A stretch of 52,654 bases of DNA from Hortaea werneckii (taxonomy: Eukaryota > Ascomycota > Dothideomycetes > Mycosphaerellales > Teratosphaeriaceae), in contig JBAOKB010000038.1 of the NCBI GenBank assembly GCA_037044905.1, forward strand, positions 1-52,654, read 5' to 3'. The position numbers and the translations under genes are program-made. The notes under the pieces were generated by a model. That model did no database searches and was not told the origin of the DNA. It worked only from the letters and a program-made list of their open reading frames with translations. This document shows, piece by piece, positions 41,079 through 51,900 of this stretch. The stretch's first letter is position 1, and the number at the start of each line of letters is the position of its first letter.

Positions 41079-43850
41079 ATGCCCGCCAAGACCCTCGCCC
41101 GCGCCCTCCCTTATTTCTCCCGTCCAACTCCAGGCTTCCAGCTCTTCCACTCCGAGCAGAGACAGGGCCCGGACACAACCACCCCCCGCTACAATGGTCC
41201 AGTGAAACGATTGGCCCACCGCGGCACCGAGGTCTTTGTGGCGGTCGGCTCGGAGCTACGATGGGCGGATCTCGAGCAGCTGAAGAGCGCCGGCGAGGTG
41301 TGGGACCGCAGCCATGGCATGGATGAGCCGGCGGAGGATCAGGAGGCAGAGGCAGAGGATCGACGGTATCGTGTGCTGAAGACGTCCGTTGCCCGGCCGA
41401 TCCAGCAGCTGTCTGTCTCACCGTCCGGGGACTTCATCGCCATTCTCACCTCCCATACCTGCCATGTTGCGACCCTCCCTTCCTCCAGTCATCTGACCTC
41501 GGGATCGTACGAGCCCTTGCGCATCAAGACGTACCAGGTTGGTCCGACCGCACATGTTCTGGAGCAGTCGCCGCTCGTCTCTGCACTCTGGCATCCGCTG
41601 TCTCCCTCGGGCAACTGCTTAGTGACAGTCGCGCGCGACGCCTGTGTGAGACTGTGGGAGCTCGAACGTAGTGACCTATCTTCCTTCGATGAGCCCTCGC
41701 TCGCTGTGGACCTGAAGAAGCTGGCCAATGCGACCACCACCCAGGCCGATTTCTCCGCCTCCAAGTACGGTGTGAACAAAGGCTTCTCCCCCGACAATGT
41801 CGAGATGGACGTCCATGCCGCCTGCTTTGGCGGTTCAGGCACAGATGATGAGAGTGGCTGGGCAGCCATGACTCTGTGGGTTGCAATGGGCGAAGGCGAT
41901 GTCTACGCACTGTGCCCCTTCTTACCGAGCAAGTGGCGAGCGACCTCTACACTCCTCCCAAGTCTCAGCACAAGTGTCGTGGCGAAGACAAGGGCTATCT
42001 CTCATGACCCCGAAGCTACCGAGGACGAGAAGAGAGTGGCAGATCAGCAGACCCGATGGCTTGCTGACCTCGACGAGCAAGAACCGATCTCGTTACCGGG
42101 TGCGAACGAATTTGACCTGATAGACGTATACAATAGGCCTGCGAGGCCCGGCGCCTTACCGAAGCTGCAGGGTCCCTTTTATGTCGGGACTGACAATGAC
42201 ATTGGCGAAATTACTGACATTCACGTTATCGGTGCCAAGATCAACGATGAATCCCTCTACGACGAAGACGAGGTGGTGGATGAAGAGCCAGGTCTCAGCG
42301 TTGGCATCGTTTGCGTTGCGACCTCTACAAGTAAAGTCCACGTCTGTCTCGACCTTGACGGGGTTGAAGCCGAATGGCTTCCAACGAAGCGGGCGCCCCG
42401 CAATGACAGCTCGTTCTATACATTCTCGGACGAAGACGTCGAACGTAGTCTCCTTGTGTACGAGACTCTTGATCTATCCAACCCGGAAGTGGACGTTGAG
42501 GGCTGGCCGACATTTACGCCCTCTCCAGCAAACCGCTATGAGCTCCTCGCAACTACGCCCTCGGGCGTTTATACTCTCGACTTCCAACCCTGGACCCAGA
42601 CACTTGAAGACGAACTTGCGCATGCGCAAGAACAAGGCGCGGACTTCCGATTCAACATCCTACTCGAGAGCACAGCGACAGCCATCACGCAGCCCATCCG
42701 TCTGACCACCGAGTCCCAGCAAACCATCAACACCGCTCTCGCAATCCTCTCCCCAGCAGGTCTCGGCGGATGTCTCATCCTCACCCTAGCGAACCCCAAC
42801 TCCCCTCTCTCCGCTCTCCTCGCACTCCCGCTCCCCCCATCAAACCCCTACGCCCCCGACGCCTCCCTCGCCCTCCCACCTAGCGAAAGCCGCCTCCTCG
42901 AAGGCCCCGAACCCCGTGCCCCATACCTCCCAGCCGAAACCTTCTTCACCCCCTCCGGCCTCCCGGCCTTCGCAAAGGAAGCCGCGCAACACCACCGCCT
43001 CGGCCCCACTGCCGCCGGCGGCCAACAAATCCGCTATTCCCCGGCGACCCTACAATTCCTCACCGACGCCCACCGCCTCATCGCCGCGGAAACCCACGGG
43101 CTCGGCCTCGCAGCCTCCGAGCTCTTCCGCCGCTGCGAACGCATGCGCTCCGAACTCCTCGATCAGATCCGTCGCGTCCGCGAAATCCGGGATAAAGTCG
43201 ATGTCGTTGTCGGAACGGACGAGGGGGGTAGCGAGGCGGATAGTGAAGGTGAGGGCGGGAGTTTAGATAAGAAGGATCGGGTCGAGGTCAGGGCTAATGA
43301 GGCCCATGAGCGGACTGTGGAGTTGAATGAGCGGGTTGAGCGGTTGCGGGCGAAGATGGGACGATTGGGTGGTGGGGCTAGTGGTGGTCGGCCTTTGAGT
43401 GTGAGGGAGCAGGGGTTCGCCAAGGAGGTTGAGAGGGTGAGGGTTAGTGTGGGCGCTGGCGAGGAGGACGGTGGTGGTCAGGGGACCGGGATGGGGTTGT
43501 TGTCTGCGCCTGTCGATGAGAGGTTTGAAGATGGGCAGGATCCCAGGGAAAGTGAGCAGCAGATGGGTAGCTCGTTGGTGAAGAGGTTACAGGCTGCGAG
43601 GGAGTTGCATGAGAGGCTGGTGAGGCAGGCTGGTGAGGCTGTCGAGAATGCTGAACAGCGGCGCGGAGCTGCTGGGGAAGAAGGGGATTCTTCTGGGACG
43701 AAGAGGGTTGGTGGTAGTACTGCTGCCGCGCCGGTGCATGGCGATTTCCGTAAGCAGAAGCTGCAGCAGGTTATGGCGCTCTTGGAGCGCGAGACGGCTT
43801 TGGTGGAGGGGGTCGCGGAGCGGTTGGCGAGGCTTGGTGTCCCTGCTTGA
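41079..43850 (+). CDS. NUP82: Nucleoporin Nup82
   Basis: Cytoplasmic-face nuclear pore protein that anchors mRNA-export factors. Single exon, 923 residues from the ATG at 41079 (MPAKTLARALPYFSRPTPGFQLF). The frame is open upstream to 40950 without need. The N-terminal two thirds form a beta-propeller, with pieces such as RPIQQLSVSPSGDFIAILTS and PLVSALWHPLSPSGNCLVTV. The last ~230 residues are helical coiled coil (ELFRRCERMRSELLDQIRRV, RTVELNERVERLRAKMG, KQKLQQVMALLERETALVEG) through which Nup82 joins its partner nucleoporins. It ends RLARLGVPA. Coding-strand composition turns from C-rich to G-rich near 43190, at the start of the coiled coil. Confidence 0.88.
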   Translation: MPAKTLARALPYFSRPTPGFQLFHSEQRQGPDTTTPRYNGPVKRLAHRGTEVFVAVGSELRWADLEQLKSAGEVWDRSHGMDEPAEDQEAEAEDRRYRVLKTSVARPIQQLSVSPSGDFIAILTSHTCHVATLPSSSHLTSGSYEPLRIKTYQVGPTAHVLEQSPLVSALWHPLSPSGNCLVTVARDACVRLWELERSDLSSFDEPSLAVDLKKLANATTTQADFSASKYGVNKGFSPDNVEMDVHAACFGGSGTDDESGWAAMTLWVAMGEGDVYALCPFLPSKWRATSTLLPSLSTSVVAKTRAISHDPEATEDEKRVADQQTRWLADLDEQEPISLPGANEFDLIDVYNRPARPGALPKLQGPFYVGTDNDIGEITDIHVIGAKINDESLYDEDEVVDEEPGLSVGIVCVATSTSKVHVCLDLDGVEAEWLPTKRAPRNDSSFYTFSDEDVERSLLVYETLDLSNPEVDVEGWPTFTPSPANRYELLATTPSGVYTLDFQPWTQTLEDELAHAQEQGADFRFNILLESTATAITQPIRLTTESQQTINTALAILSPAGLGGCLILTLANPNSPLSALLALPLPPSNPYAPDASLALPPSESRLLEGPEPRAPYLPAETFFTPSGLPAFAKEAAQHHRLGPTAAGGQQIRYSPATLQFLTDAHRLIAAETHGLGLAASELFRRCERMRSELLDQIRRVREIRDKVDVVVGTDEGGSEADSEGEGGSLDKKDRVEVRANEAHERTVELNERVERLRAKMGRLGGGASGGRPLSVREQGFAKEVERVRVSVGAGEEDGGGQGTGMGLLSAPVDERFEDGQDPRESEQQMGSSLVKRLQAARELHERLVRQAGEAVENAEQRRGAAGEEGDSSGTKRVGGSTAAAPVHGDFRKQKLQQVMALLERETALVEGVAERLARLGVPA

Positions 43851-46268
43851 TATTTTTTGATTGTGAGGTTTTGTAAGTGGTCAGGTTCGCCCCATGACGC
43901 TGGGTTGGAGAGTATAGAGATCGGTATCTATTGCTTGGGTGAAACTAAACTCGATCGTTCCTGCCTTCTTTGCCTACAAAAGGGAGGGCAAAGCAGATTT
44001 ATGCATAATCCTCATGTTGATATCTACAGTTGGGGTTTGCCCTGTTCGCCCCCCTTTTCCCAAACCAATGATGATGGTGACCGAGCACACCATTTGCCAT
44101 GCCACACGACTGCCTTGCCTCGCTGTGATTGAATGACAGAAAGGAACAATATAAATGGGAAAAAAATTGTACGAAGTCGGTCTTCAGCTCCGCCGAATAT
44201 TGGCTCTACTCTCCCTGGCTACTTGTTGCTCGATCAATACCTTTCTCATGACATACATAACATCATTCATTATTCATTCCTCAATTGGGGTCTGTTGTTG
44301 GATTGGAAGTGTTAAGCGTCGAGACCGTACTAGGGTTTAGGGAAGCTGAGGTTCCCGGGAATGATTTCCCTGTAACCCTGGATAACCCTTACATACACCT
44401 GAGCACTTAGGTTGTGTTTCTTGACATTTTACTTTCCGACCATCCATCTGCCCATCTGAATCTGACGAAATGCCTACCGATGCTCCTCTTGATTGTTTCT
44501 AGAGAAATAGATCAGGTCGATAGGTTATCCATTCCCTTTCCTTTTTCTTCCCCCCCCCCCCCCCCCCCCCCCCGGCTTTCCTTTTTTTTTTTTTTTGTCG
44601 CCTTCAAGGGATCGAGAGAGTGACATGAGATGAACAACCTAGGAAAGTCAACGCAGAGCGGATAGAAGCCAATTGGTGTCTCTATCTCGAAAGGAGGGCA
44701 CAGAGACATGGAGCCAAACGCTACCAGAACACGCATTGTTGTCTTCCGGGATACAATCGACTCGCTCGCCTGTGAAATCGCGTTGCTCAAGCGATCATCA
44801 CACTCGCGCAAAGTGACTAGGCCAACTCGGCCCAGGTCCAAACCTCGACCTTGCTGTCACTCGGACATGAGCCCTACTATTTCTACTGCCGCTCCTGACT
44901 AGGGAGATGAAATGTGACGGGCAGTGGAGAGGGAAAGAGCTGGTTGCCGTCCCGACATAGGCTTGTCGTGATACCGAAGAAGCTGACCGGCAGTTCCATG
45001 CCGAAGGAAAGTCGTGTGGCATCCACATTTCCTCAGAAACAACAGAGGTGGAGACTTCAATTGGCCTGGGAGTAGGAGCCACATCGCGGTAATGCGTTGC
45101 TCGGGTTGGTCCAGAACATCAGGTCTTAATATTCGAGACACTTCGGTTGTTCAGAGTATCCTCACCCACGTCATCTGGAGAGAAGGCCCCAACTCTCTGG
45201 GAGAGTATCTGCATTCCGTCCTATAGCCAGCATGGCTCACGACCGCTTCCAAACCGGCAGACAATAAGATAATTGTCATACGGAGAAAAAGAGTACAGCA
45301 GTCCCGACTCTTACGTCTCACAGATCTGCAATTGAGGTCAGCCCATCGACGTGATTGTAGAGCATGTTTCTCAATCCAATGGTGAAGCCAGTAGAGACAT
45401 CGCTTGGCCTTGACTGCACCCTTGTCGATGTTGAGCCTCAAACACAACTTTCCGCAACGCTGATTGCCTCGACACTGGGCGCCTTGCAATCATACCTATA
45501 CATACCTAGCATGGGGTCCTAACGAGGACAGACGCCAGCCAAGGTTTTACTGGTTATAACAGGGCAGATGCTAGGAGGTATCGTGGACCAGCCTTTAGCA
45601 CAAATAGGAGAATAGGGCACTCGTACTATGGGTCCTATGTGCAGTGACCTGCTGTGTATAAAAGGTCCTTTCATCGTCGGATATGTTAGACAAGCAGGAA
45701 TAGTGAGCTCGTCGTCTGAAGGCAGGCAAAGAGAGTTGGCGCCGCTCGATAAGATCCGAACGATCGGGAATTGGTGGGGGGCATCTCGGCGCGCATGGCC
45801 GAAATGGTGGCACTGCACAGCACTGCCATAGCTCACCACCAGACCTGCGTACAATGGAGACGACGGCACAGACGGCTGAAGTTGGTCGACAGGGCCGGGA
45901 ACAACATTGTGCACGCATGTGCGTTCGAGGACAGTTGAATGGCACGAGATCCGTTAGACTCTTGGCTACCGGCCATCCGGAAAGCTCTCACTAAAACACT
46001 GCCCCGCCTCCCGCCACCATGATGCAGTGCCTGGCTTGGCTGGCAGGATGAGTCGTCGAGGGCGACGTTGCCGCGTGCGGGCGTAACCGTAGGATGGAGG
46101 CGCGGCTGCCTTCTGACGACGATTATCACGAGCAGTCTTTGTGGCGATGTGGCTTCATAAGGACAGCTTCACTTGGTTCACGCTCCTTGCCATCTAAGAG
46201 TATTCGCTGCAGATACTGCCAAGAGAAATATTGTCCCTTACTGCGCCTGAAGTGCTGACTCCTTAAAC
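43851..46268. other. Intergenic, about 2.4 kb
   Basis: Between Nup82 and the annexin gene, both on the plus strand. Contains a C24 tract followed closely by a T15 run (44550-44596), CCTAGG-type sites near 44638 and 45510, and only short open frames (the longest on the minus strand at 45151-45489 and 45519-45914), none of which I can support. Confidence 0.45.
44550..44596. repeat. 24-nt C tract and 15-nt T tract
   Basis: A homopolymer of Cs (44550-44573) is separated by a few bases from a T run (44582-44596). It is the same kind of G/C tract as those after Sho1 and NudE, but in opposite orientation relative to the upstream gene. Confidence 0.8.
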
Positions 46269-47749
46269 ATGTCGTACTACAACCAAGGACCCCCATCGGG
46301 GTATCCATCGCGTGAGTTTCACGAAGGATCCAGGCTCCTTGCGTGTCCTTAGCAGCTGAAGAGGAGGCGCAGTCATAGACTAACAAGTACTTAGATTCGC
46401 CGTATCCGCCTCAACAGGGCGGCTATCCTCCACCTCAGCAGCCTTACGGAAACCAAGGATACAACCGACCTCCTCCAGGTCCGCCTCCAGGTCAGCCAAT
46501 GAATCAAGGTTACGGTCCACCAATGGGAGGTTCCCCTTACCCACCACAGGGCGGCCCCTACGGTCCTCCGCCAGGCCAGTCACCGTACGGACAGCCGCCC
46601 CCTGGCCAGTACGGACATGCGCCGCCACCAGGCCCTCCCCCGGGTCAATACGGAGCACCGCCGCCAGGCCCACCGCCAGGCCAGTACGGCGGATACGGTG
46701 GACCACCAGCAGCTCCTACGCCACCATCACCGGGCTACGTCCCAGGTCAGATGCCTAACGCCGACCTCCGCCAGGCTGCTGACGATCTCCGACGGGCTAT
46801 GAAGGGCTTTGGCACCGACGAGAAGATGCTTGTGCGCGTACTGGGCTCTCTAGGACCTCTGGAGATCAATGGAGTCAAAGCAGCATTCCACCAACAGCAT
46901 CGCCGCGACTTGGTAAAGGACGTACATTCAGAAACTTCAGGCTACTTCCGTGAAGGACTGGAAGCGATGTTGCGCGGACCACTCGAGCAGGATTGCTATG
47001 AACTGCATGAGTCCATCAAGGGGATGGGGACTAAGGAGGCTGCAATGAACGAAGTTCTGCTTTCTCGTAGCAACGCGGACTTGCAAGCCATTAAAAAGCA
47101 TTACCAACATATGTACCGCAAATCGCTCGAGTCGGATGTCAAGGGTGATCTGTCTATGAAGACAGAAAGACTGTTTGATATGGTCATGGCCGCCCGTCGT
47201 AACGAGGACTCTGCACCTGTCATCCCGCAGCAGATAGATGCTGACATCAACGAGCTCTATCGGGCTACTGAGGGACAGATGGGTACCGATGAACTTCAAG
47301 TGTGCAGCATCATATCTTCACGCTCGGACGGGCAGCTCAGGGCTATCTCACAGGGGTATCAGCAGAAGTACCATCGCTCGCTCCAGGATGTAATCAAGAA
47401 AGAATTTTCAGGCCACATGGTAAGTCGATCAAGTGACTAAAAGTACTGGAGCTTTCGCTGACTCTGAACTGTTCAGGAGGACGCACTGCTTTACATGGTC
47501 TGCCGCGCCGAGGACCCAGCCAAGCACGATGCCGACCTCCTCGAAGATGCCATGCGAGGCCTAGGCACCAAGGATAAGGCTCTCATCCGTCGCGTCATCG
47601 CCATCCACTGGAGCCGCGACCGACTTCACCAAGCCAAATCTGCCTACCGCCATTTCTACAAGAAGGACCTGGCCGACCGCATTAAGGGCGAGACCAGTGG
47701 CGACTATGAGAAGCTGATGCTGGCATGTATTGGCGTACCTCCTCGTTAA
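46269..47749 (+). CDS. Annexin with Pro/Gly/Tyr-rich N-terminal tail
   Basis: Calcium-dependent phospholipid-binding protein. Three exons, 46269-46311, 46395-47419 and 47477-47749, give 446 residues. The first exon encodes only MSYYNQGPPSGYPS. Introns are GTGAGT...GACTAACAAG...TTAG (83 nt) and GTAAGT...TCAG (57 nt). Residues 1-137 are a flexible tail of PPGQYG-type repeats. The four-repeat annexin core follows, with calcium-loop motifs GFGTDE (152-157), GMGTKE, GQMGTDE and GLGTKD. The second join gives FSGHM-EDALLYMVCRAEDPAKHD, the start of repeat 4. It ends MLACIGVPPR. Fungal annexins of this type lack a settled function; membrane trafficking or secretion is the general inference. Confidence 0.95.
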
Positions 47750-48322
47750 AAGGGTGGTAGAACTAACTTATCATGTACTGTAGATACTGGAGTGAAGGCT
47801 CGGCGTTCGGGGAAAATAGGCACAGGGAGGGAGAGCGAGATACCCGCGAGGGAGGCGAAATCGCCAGGTTTGGTGGGCATTTGGGGTAGTGTAGGATAGG
47901 ATATCTTTCAAACGGTATTCTAGAGTTATGTAATGTCTGTGCAAACTCTCACGACATCAGACGCTTTGTTGTAGAAATACCTAGGTACGCATATCCCACT
48001 GAGATCGCGAATGAGAGGTGAAGTCCTTCGTATCAGAATCAGAGGTTCAAGGATTATCGCATACCTAGGCATGTGTGCACTTTGAACGCTTCCACAAACC
48101 GAGTGTCAACTTTAGATTGAAGTCATGACAGCCTCGGCACTTGGCGTGCGCATGAGAACAACACTTCTCGCGACTAATAACTTGCAGGAATACAACCTTG
48201 GAAGCGATCTTGCCTACCCAAGTAGCTTCTCGCACCCGGCGCAGCTTCATATTGTGTTGGATATAATGCATAACGGTGGCCGAAAGTGCCACAATCGGCC
48301 CGTGCTGATTATGATGTGCTAA
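47750..48322. other. Intergenic: annexin 3' UTR and tRNA-Trp 5' flank
   Basis: No gene seen. Contains the palindrome TACCTAGGTA (47978-47987) and a half-related ACCTAGGC site at 48063-48070. Confidence 0.55.
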
Positions 48323-48411
48323 GGACCTATGGCGCAGTGGTAGCGTATCTGATTCCAGTGAGTCTCGCTTGAATCTCCAGATGGTCATCCGTTCGAATCG
48401 GGTTAGGTTCA
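48323..48411 (+). tRNA. tRNA-Trp(CCA) with a 17-nt intron
   Basis: Acceptor stem GGACCTA/TAGGTTC pairs with one G-T. D arm GCGC-AGTGGTA-GCGT. Anticodon stem TCTGA and loop TT-CCA-G precede the intron (48359-48375), placed after position 37. The 3' half is T-CCAGA, giving pairs at four positions and an A-C mismatch at the loop end (31:39). T arm ATCCG-TTCGAAT-CGGGT pairs with one T-G. Discriminator A at 48411. The sequence matches the usual fungal tRNA-Trp pattern. Confidence 0.88.
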
Positions 48412-48614
48412 CATCTCCTTTTGCCCTTTTCACACCACACTGCTCGCGCTCTTATCTTTTTACATCTTTTTGTCCATCGACCTTGGTCTCGTTTTCATAC
48501 AGTATCGACGATGCCGAGAGGTCGGAGTCTCTCAATTGGGACAGTCATCGGCCCTGATGTGCTACGTGCCTGACAAGCCGAACGAGCGTTTTTGCCAACC
48601 TTTGTAGAAAGTGC

Positions 48615-48706
<92 letters not shown>

Positions 48707-48946
48707 TAGGGAAAGTTGTGGTGAAAACTCTTAAAGAAATGCAAAGGATGCAAATACGTTGTTTTACTGTTGTATATAACTAGCATGTTACTTGGGACGT
48801 AGGGGGCCATTGCGAAGACGTTGTTTGAAATCAAGCCAAATCAATACATGCAGGGCGAAGGATGCCGTGAGGGATAATAAAGATGGAAGCTCAAATATTC
48901 TTTAATCCCTCATATACAGTATTACAACACAGTCCCAAAAATCCTC
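48412..48946. other. Intergenic: tRNA-Trp 3' flank, GA microsatellite, BEACH gene 3' end
   Basis: T-rich stretches (CTTTTTACATCTTTTTG, near 48456-48472) may serve as Pol III terminator. The GA array follows. No protein gene seen. Confidence 0.55.
48618..48700. repeat. (GA)n microsatellite
   Basis: About 41 uninterrupted GA units. Read as protein it only gives an Arg/Glu repeat, so open frames across it are artefacts. Confidence 0.92.
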
Positions 48947-51900
48947 TCACCTCACTCGCACACTAAGGCTGCCTTGCCTCTGGATGCAGTCCCACTCCCA
49001 CACCTTCCCACTCTCGTCCCCCGTGTAGACAGCCTGTGCAGTTGGCAGAATGGCAGTGACTGCCGCGAACGTATTGCCACCGTCCTCACGATTAGCATCG
49101 ACATGATTCAGTCGCTTGACAAGCGACAGATGCCATCCTCCATCCGACAACGTGGTCAGCGCCCACACGTTCGCCACTCCCCGTGCGTGGCCCGTGAATA
49201 GCAACTCGCGCTCAAGCCATTCGTTCTCCGCCCCGCTGTAGAAGGAGCAGCATGTCATCTCGTCGTCCACGGAGTCGCACACCTTCTGTCGGAGCAACAA
49301 GTGTCCATTGAGGGTGTACAGCAGGATGTATGGGCCTTGACATAGGGCGATATGGCCGGAGACATCGCTGATTGCGACAGCTTGGACGGTTGGGTCGCCA
49401 GCACGGTGCAGAGTGCGAATGCAATTGAGCCTGTTGAGACCCCACAGCAAGATCTGTCCGTCGTCTGAGGTGGAGACGAGGGTACTGAAGACACGGCTTG
49501 CAGTGAGGCCAGTGATTTTCGAGCGGTGCCCAAACAGATATACCTTGGGATGCAAGTCTATAACGTCGCGGCTTGGATGGACGGACCAGACACCGATAGT
49601 ACAGTCCGCGCCCGCGGTTATAAGCGTCTTTCTGTCAGCGAACAAGGCAGAGGTCACGGCTCCGACATGAGCATTCTCGTAGAGTCCAAGTGGACGTTTG
49701 GTGTTTGACGAGAAGAATCGCAAGCTATGATCAGCAAACCCCCATTGCACAAAGCGATCGCAATTGGGAGGTAGGTTCAACTTGCGCGGCCCATCGCACA
49801 GCAAGCGATTCATTCCCTGTGTGAAGGCGAGCCCTGCAACCCTCTCGTCACTCTGGAACAAAGGATCAGGAAGCCTTGTGAGAGATTCAACGACGGCGTC
49901 AAGCCTAGAGACGTGGCTCTTGGCCAGCTCTCTCGCGGGGTGAGGACGTTGGAAGACTTGATGTGGTGTCTGACCGAAAGAATGTATGATGCCAATGGTC
50001 GCAAGGCGCTCAACTGGATCTGTAATAGTGTCCAAATCCTTTGAGCCGTGGTACGATAAATGCTGAAAAACGTTCGTCGCTTCGACAGCAGCCTCGCCGC
50101 GCTGCTTCCATCCAAACACTAGGTCGATCCACATGTGTAGACGCTCACTCACATATGGACATTCGAGTGCCTCACGATGCTTTGCGATGAAGATATGTGG
50201 ATCACCCTTAGCCCAAGGGGGAAGTTGAACATCGTTGACTGCTCCGCCGCTTCCCTGCTTGAGACCAAAGTCGTACTTGTTGACGTTTGTGAGGAATTCT
50301 GGGAGATAGAAGAACTCGGGCGTCAACTCTCTTACGTCGCTCATGGTTTCTCGCGATGCGGAGGCCCAAGCTCTGCCGATGGAATCAAAGAGTCTGTCGG
50401 CGTGATCGAAACTGCCGCCTTGAAGGAGAAGGTAGGACTGCACATAGGGAGGCAACCGAATAAGATAGGATGAAACAATCATCGCGGACGAGTAATGGGT
50501 GCCATAATGGAACGGTGGTGCCGAGGAGTCCTCCAATTCTGCAAATTGTCTATAGCGGTCTTGATACTCCGCTGCTCGTGCAAGGCTTTGGCAGCCCATA
50601 GGCTTGGAAAGATCACGGAACGTCCTGGGATCCTCAAGGTCAAGCTCTTCGCTTGTGTAATCGGCCAATACCCAGGGAAACACAGGATATTGGGTGAGGT
50701 CGTTAAAGGTTCGACCGGCCATTGTGTTGATGAGCATGAGGTAGGCAAAATTGGACATGTCTCCCCTTAGCCATCTCTTGGTGGCAGCAAGACTCGGTGT
50801 GCTACTGAAGACGCCGACAAATCTCCCGCCCAGAGACTGAGGTACCTCTTCTGGATTCCTCAAGCTCTCGAGTCGCCACGAGTCTTCGCTCGCTTGTGCC
50901 GATGTGGTATGAACATGTGGTGCTCTACCGACGATGGCACCGTAAAGATCATCCCGAATCTTCGGCGAGATACAAGTCAAAAGATAGCTTCGGCCATCGG
51001 CGAAGAATACCTCTATGCTGACATCGCGGAAAAGGAAGCGTCTCTTAGAAACGCTAATGACCTCTTCCCAAGTCCAATGTCGGGTCTCCGGGTCGCTGAC
51101 ACTCTGCTTGACCTTTTGCGACCCAACGTCCTTTCCAGATATGAGTTGTACGTACGGATCTCGCTCGTCCTCAGGTGCCTGAGAAGCGCTGACAATTTCT
51201 CCATCTGCCCGCTGAAAATAGTCGTCCTGGAGGTACAAACTCTTCTTTCCAACGACCAGAAGCCCTTCGCAAGCCTCCAGTCCCACGATGCGGGAGATGT
51301 TGTATAGCTGTAAGACCTGGTCACCCCTCTGCAGACTAGTCATGATCTTGCGGTTCTTGTCTTCGACTCCACCTTCAAGATCGTCGTTAGGATCTTCTAC
51401 AATCTCAAACCCGCCCTCTAGGAGTTGAGAGTTCGATGCCGAATCAGCACGCATCCGTCGGCCTTCTACATCCTGTGCACCGTCCGTAGTCGCAGGCATG
51501 GGACTGTCTGGTAAGGGAGATAGCAGGGTCTCAGAAGCCTTGCGCGGGACTTGTGTATTCAACGCGAGCTTAGCATTCGCATTCCGCTCCGATGCTCTTC
51601 GCTTGGGCAGGAAGGCGTCGCTTAGATGTCCGTGATCTGGGAGGAGCCGCATGCGCATGCGATTGATGGCTTCTGTCTCGTCCAGTTGCCACTTCTCATC
51701 GCCATTCCAAGCTTCAAGGCCCCCTGGCTGCTTGAGGCCCTTGTCTAAACGAGCAAAGATACCGAACAAATGACTGACGTTCTCTTGATGATCTTGTGTT
51801 GCGCGCTGGAGCTTGACACGTTCCTGTGCGTGCACATTGGTCCGCCAATGTTGAGTCGATACTTCGTAGCGTCGCATAAGGTCATCTGCAGTCACTTCGT

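Noticed and set aside
44331..44345. Telomere-like GGGTTTAGGG
   Set aside because: A single isolated occurrence, no array and no subtelomeric context.
45151..45914. Two minus-strand frames upstream of the annexin gene
   Set aside because: No domain, no convincing splice links, and composition like surrounding spacer.
48592..48783. Arg/Glu-repeat protein across the GA tract
   Set aside because: It is a translated dinucleotide microsatellite without flanking coding features.
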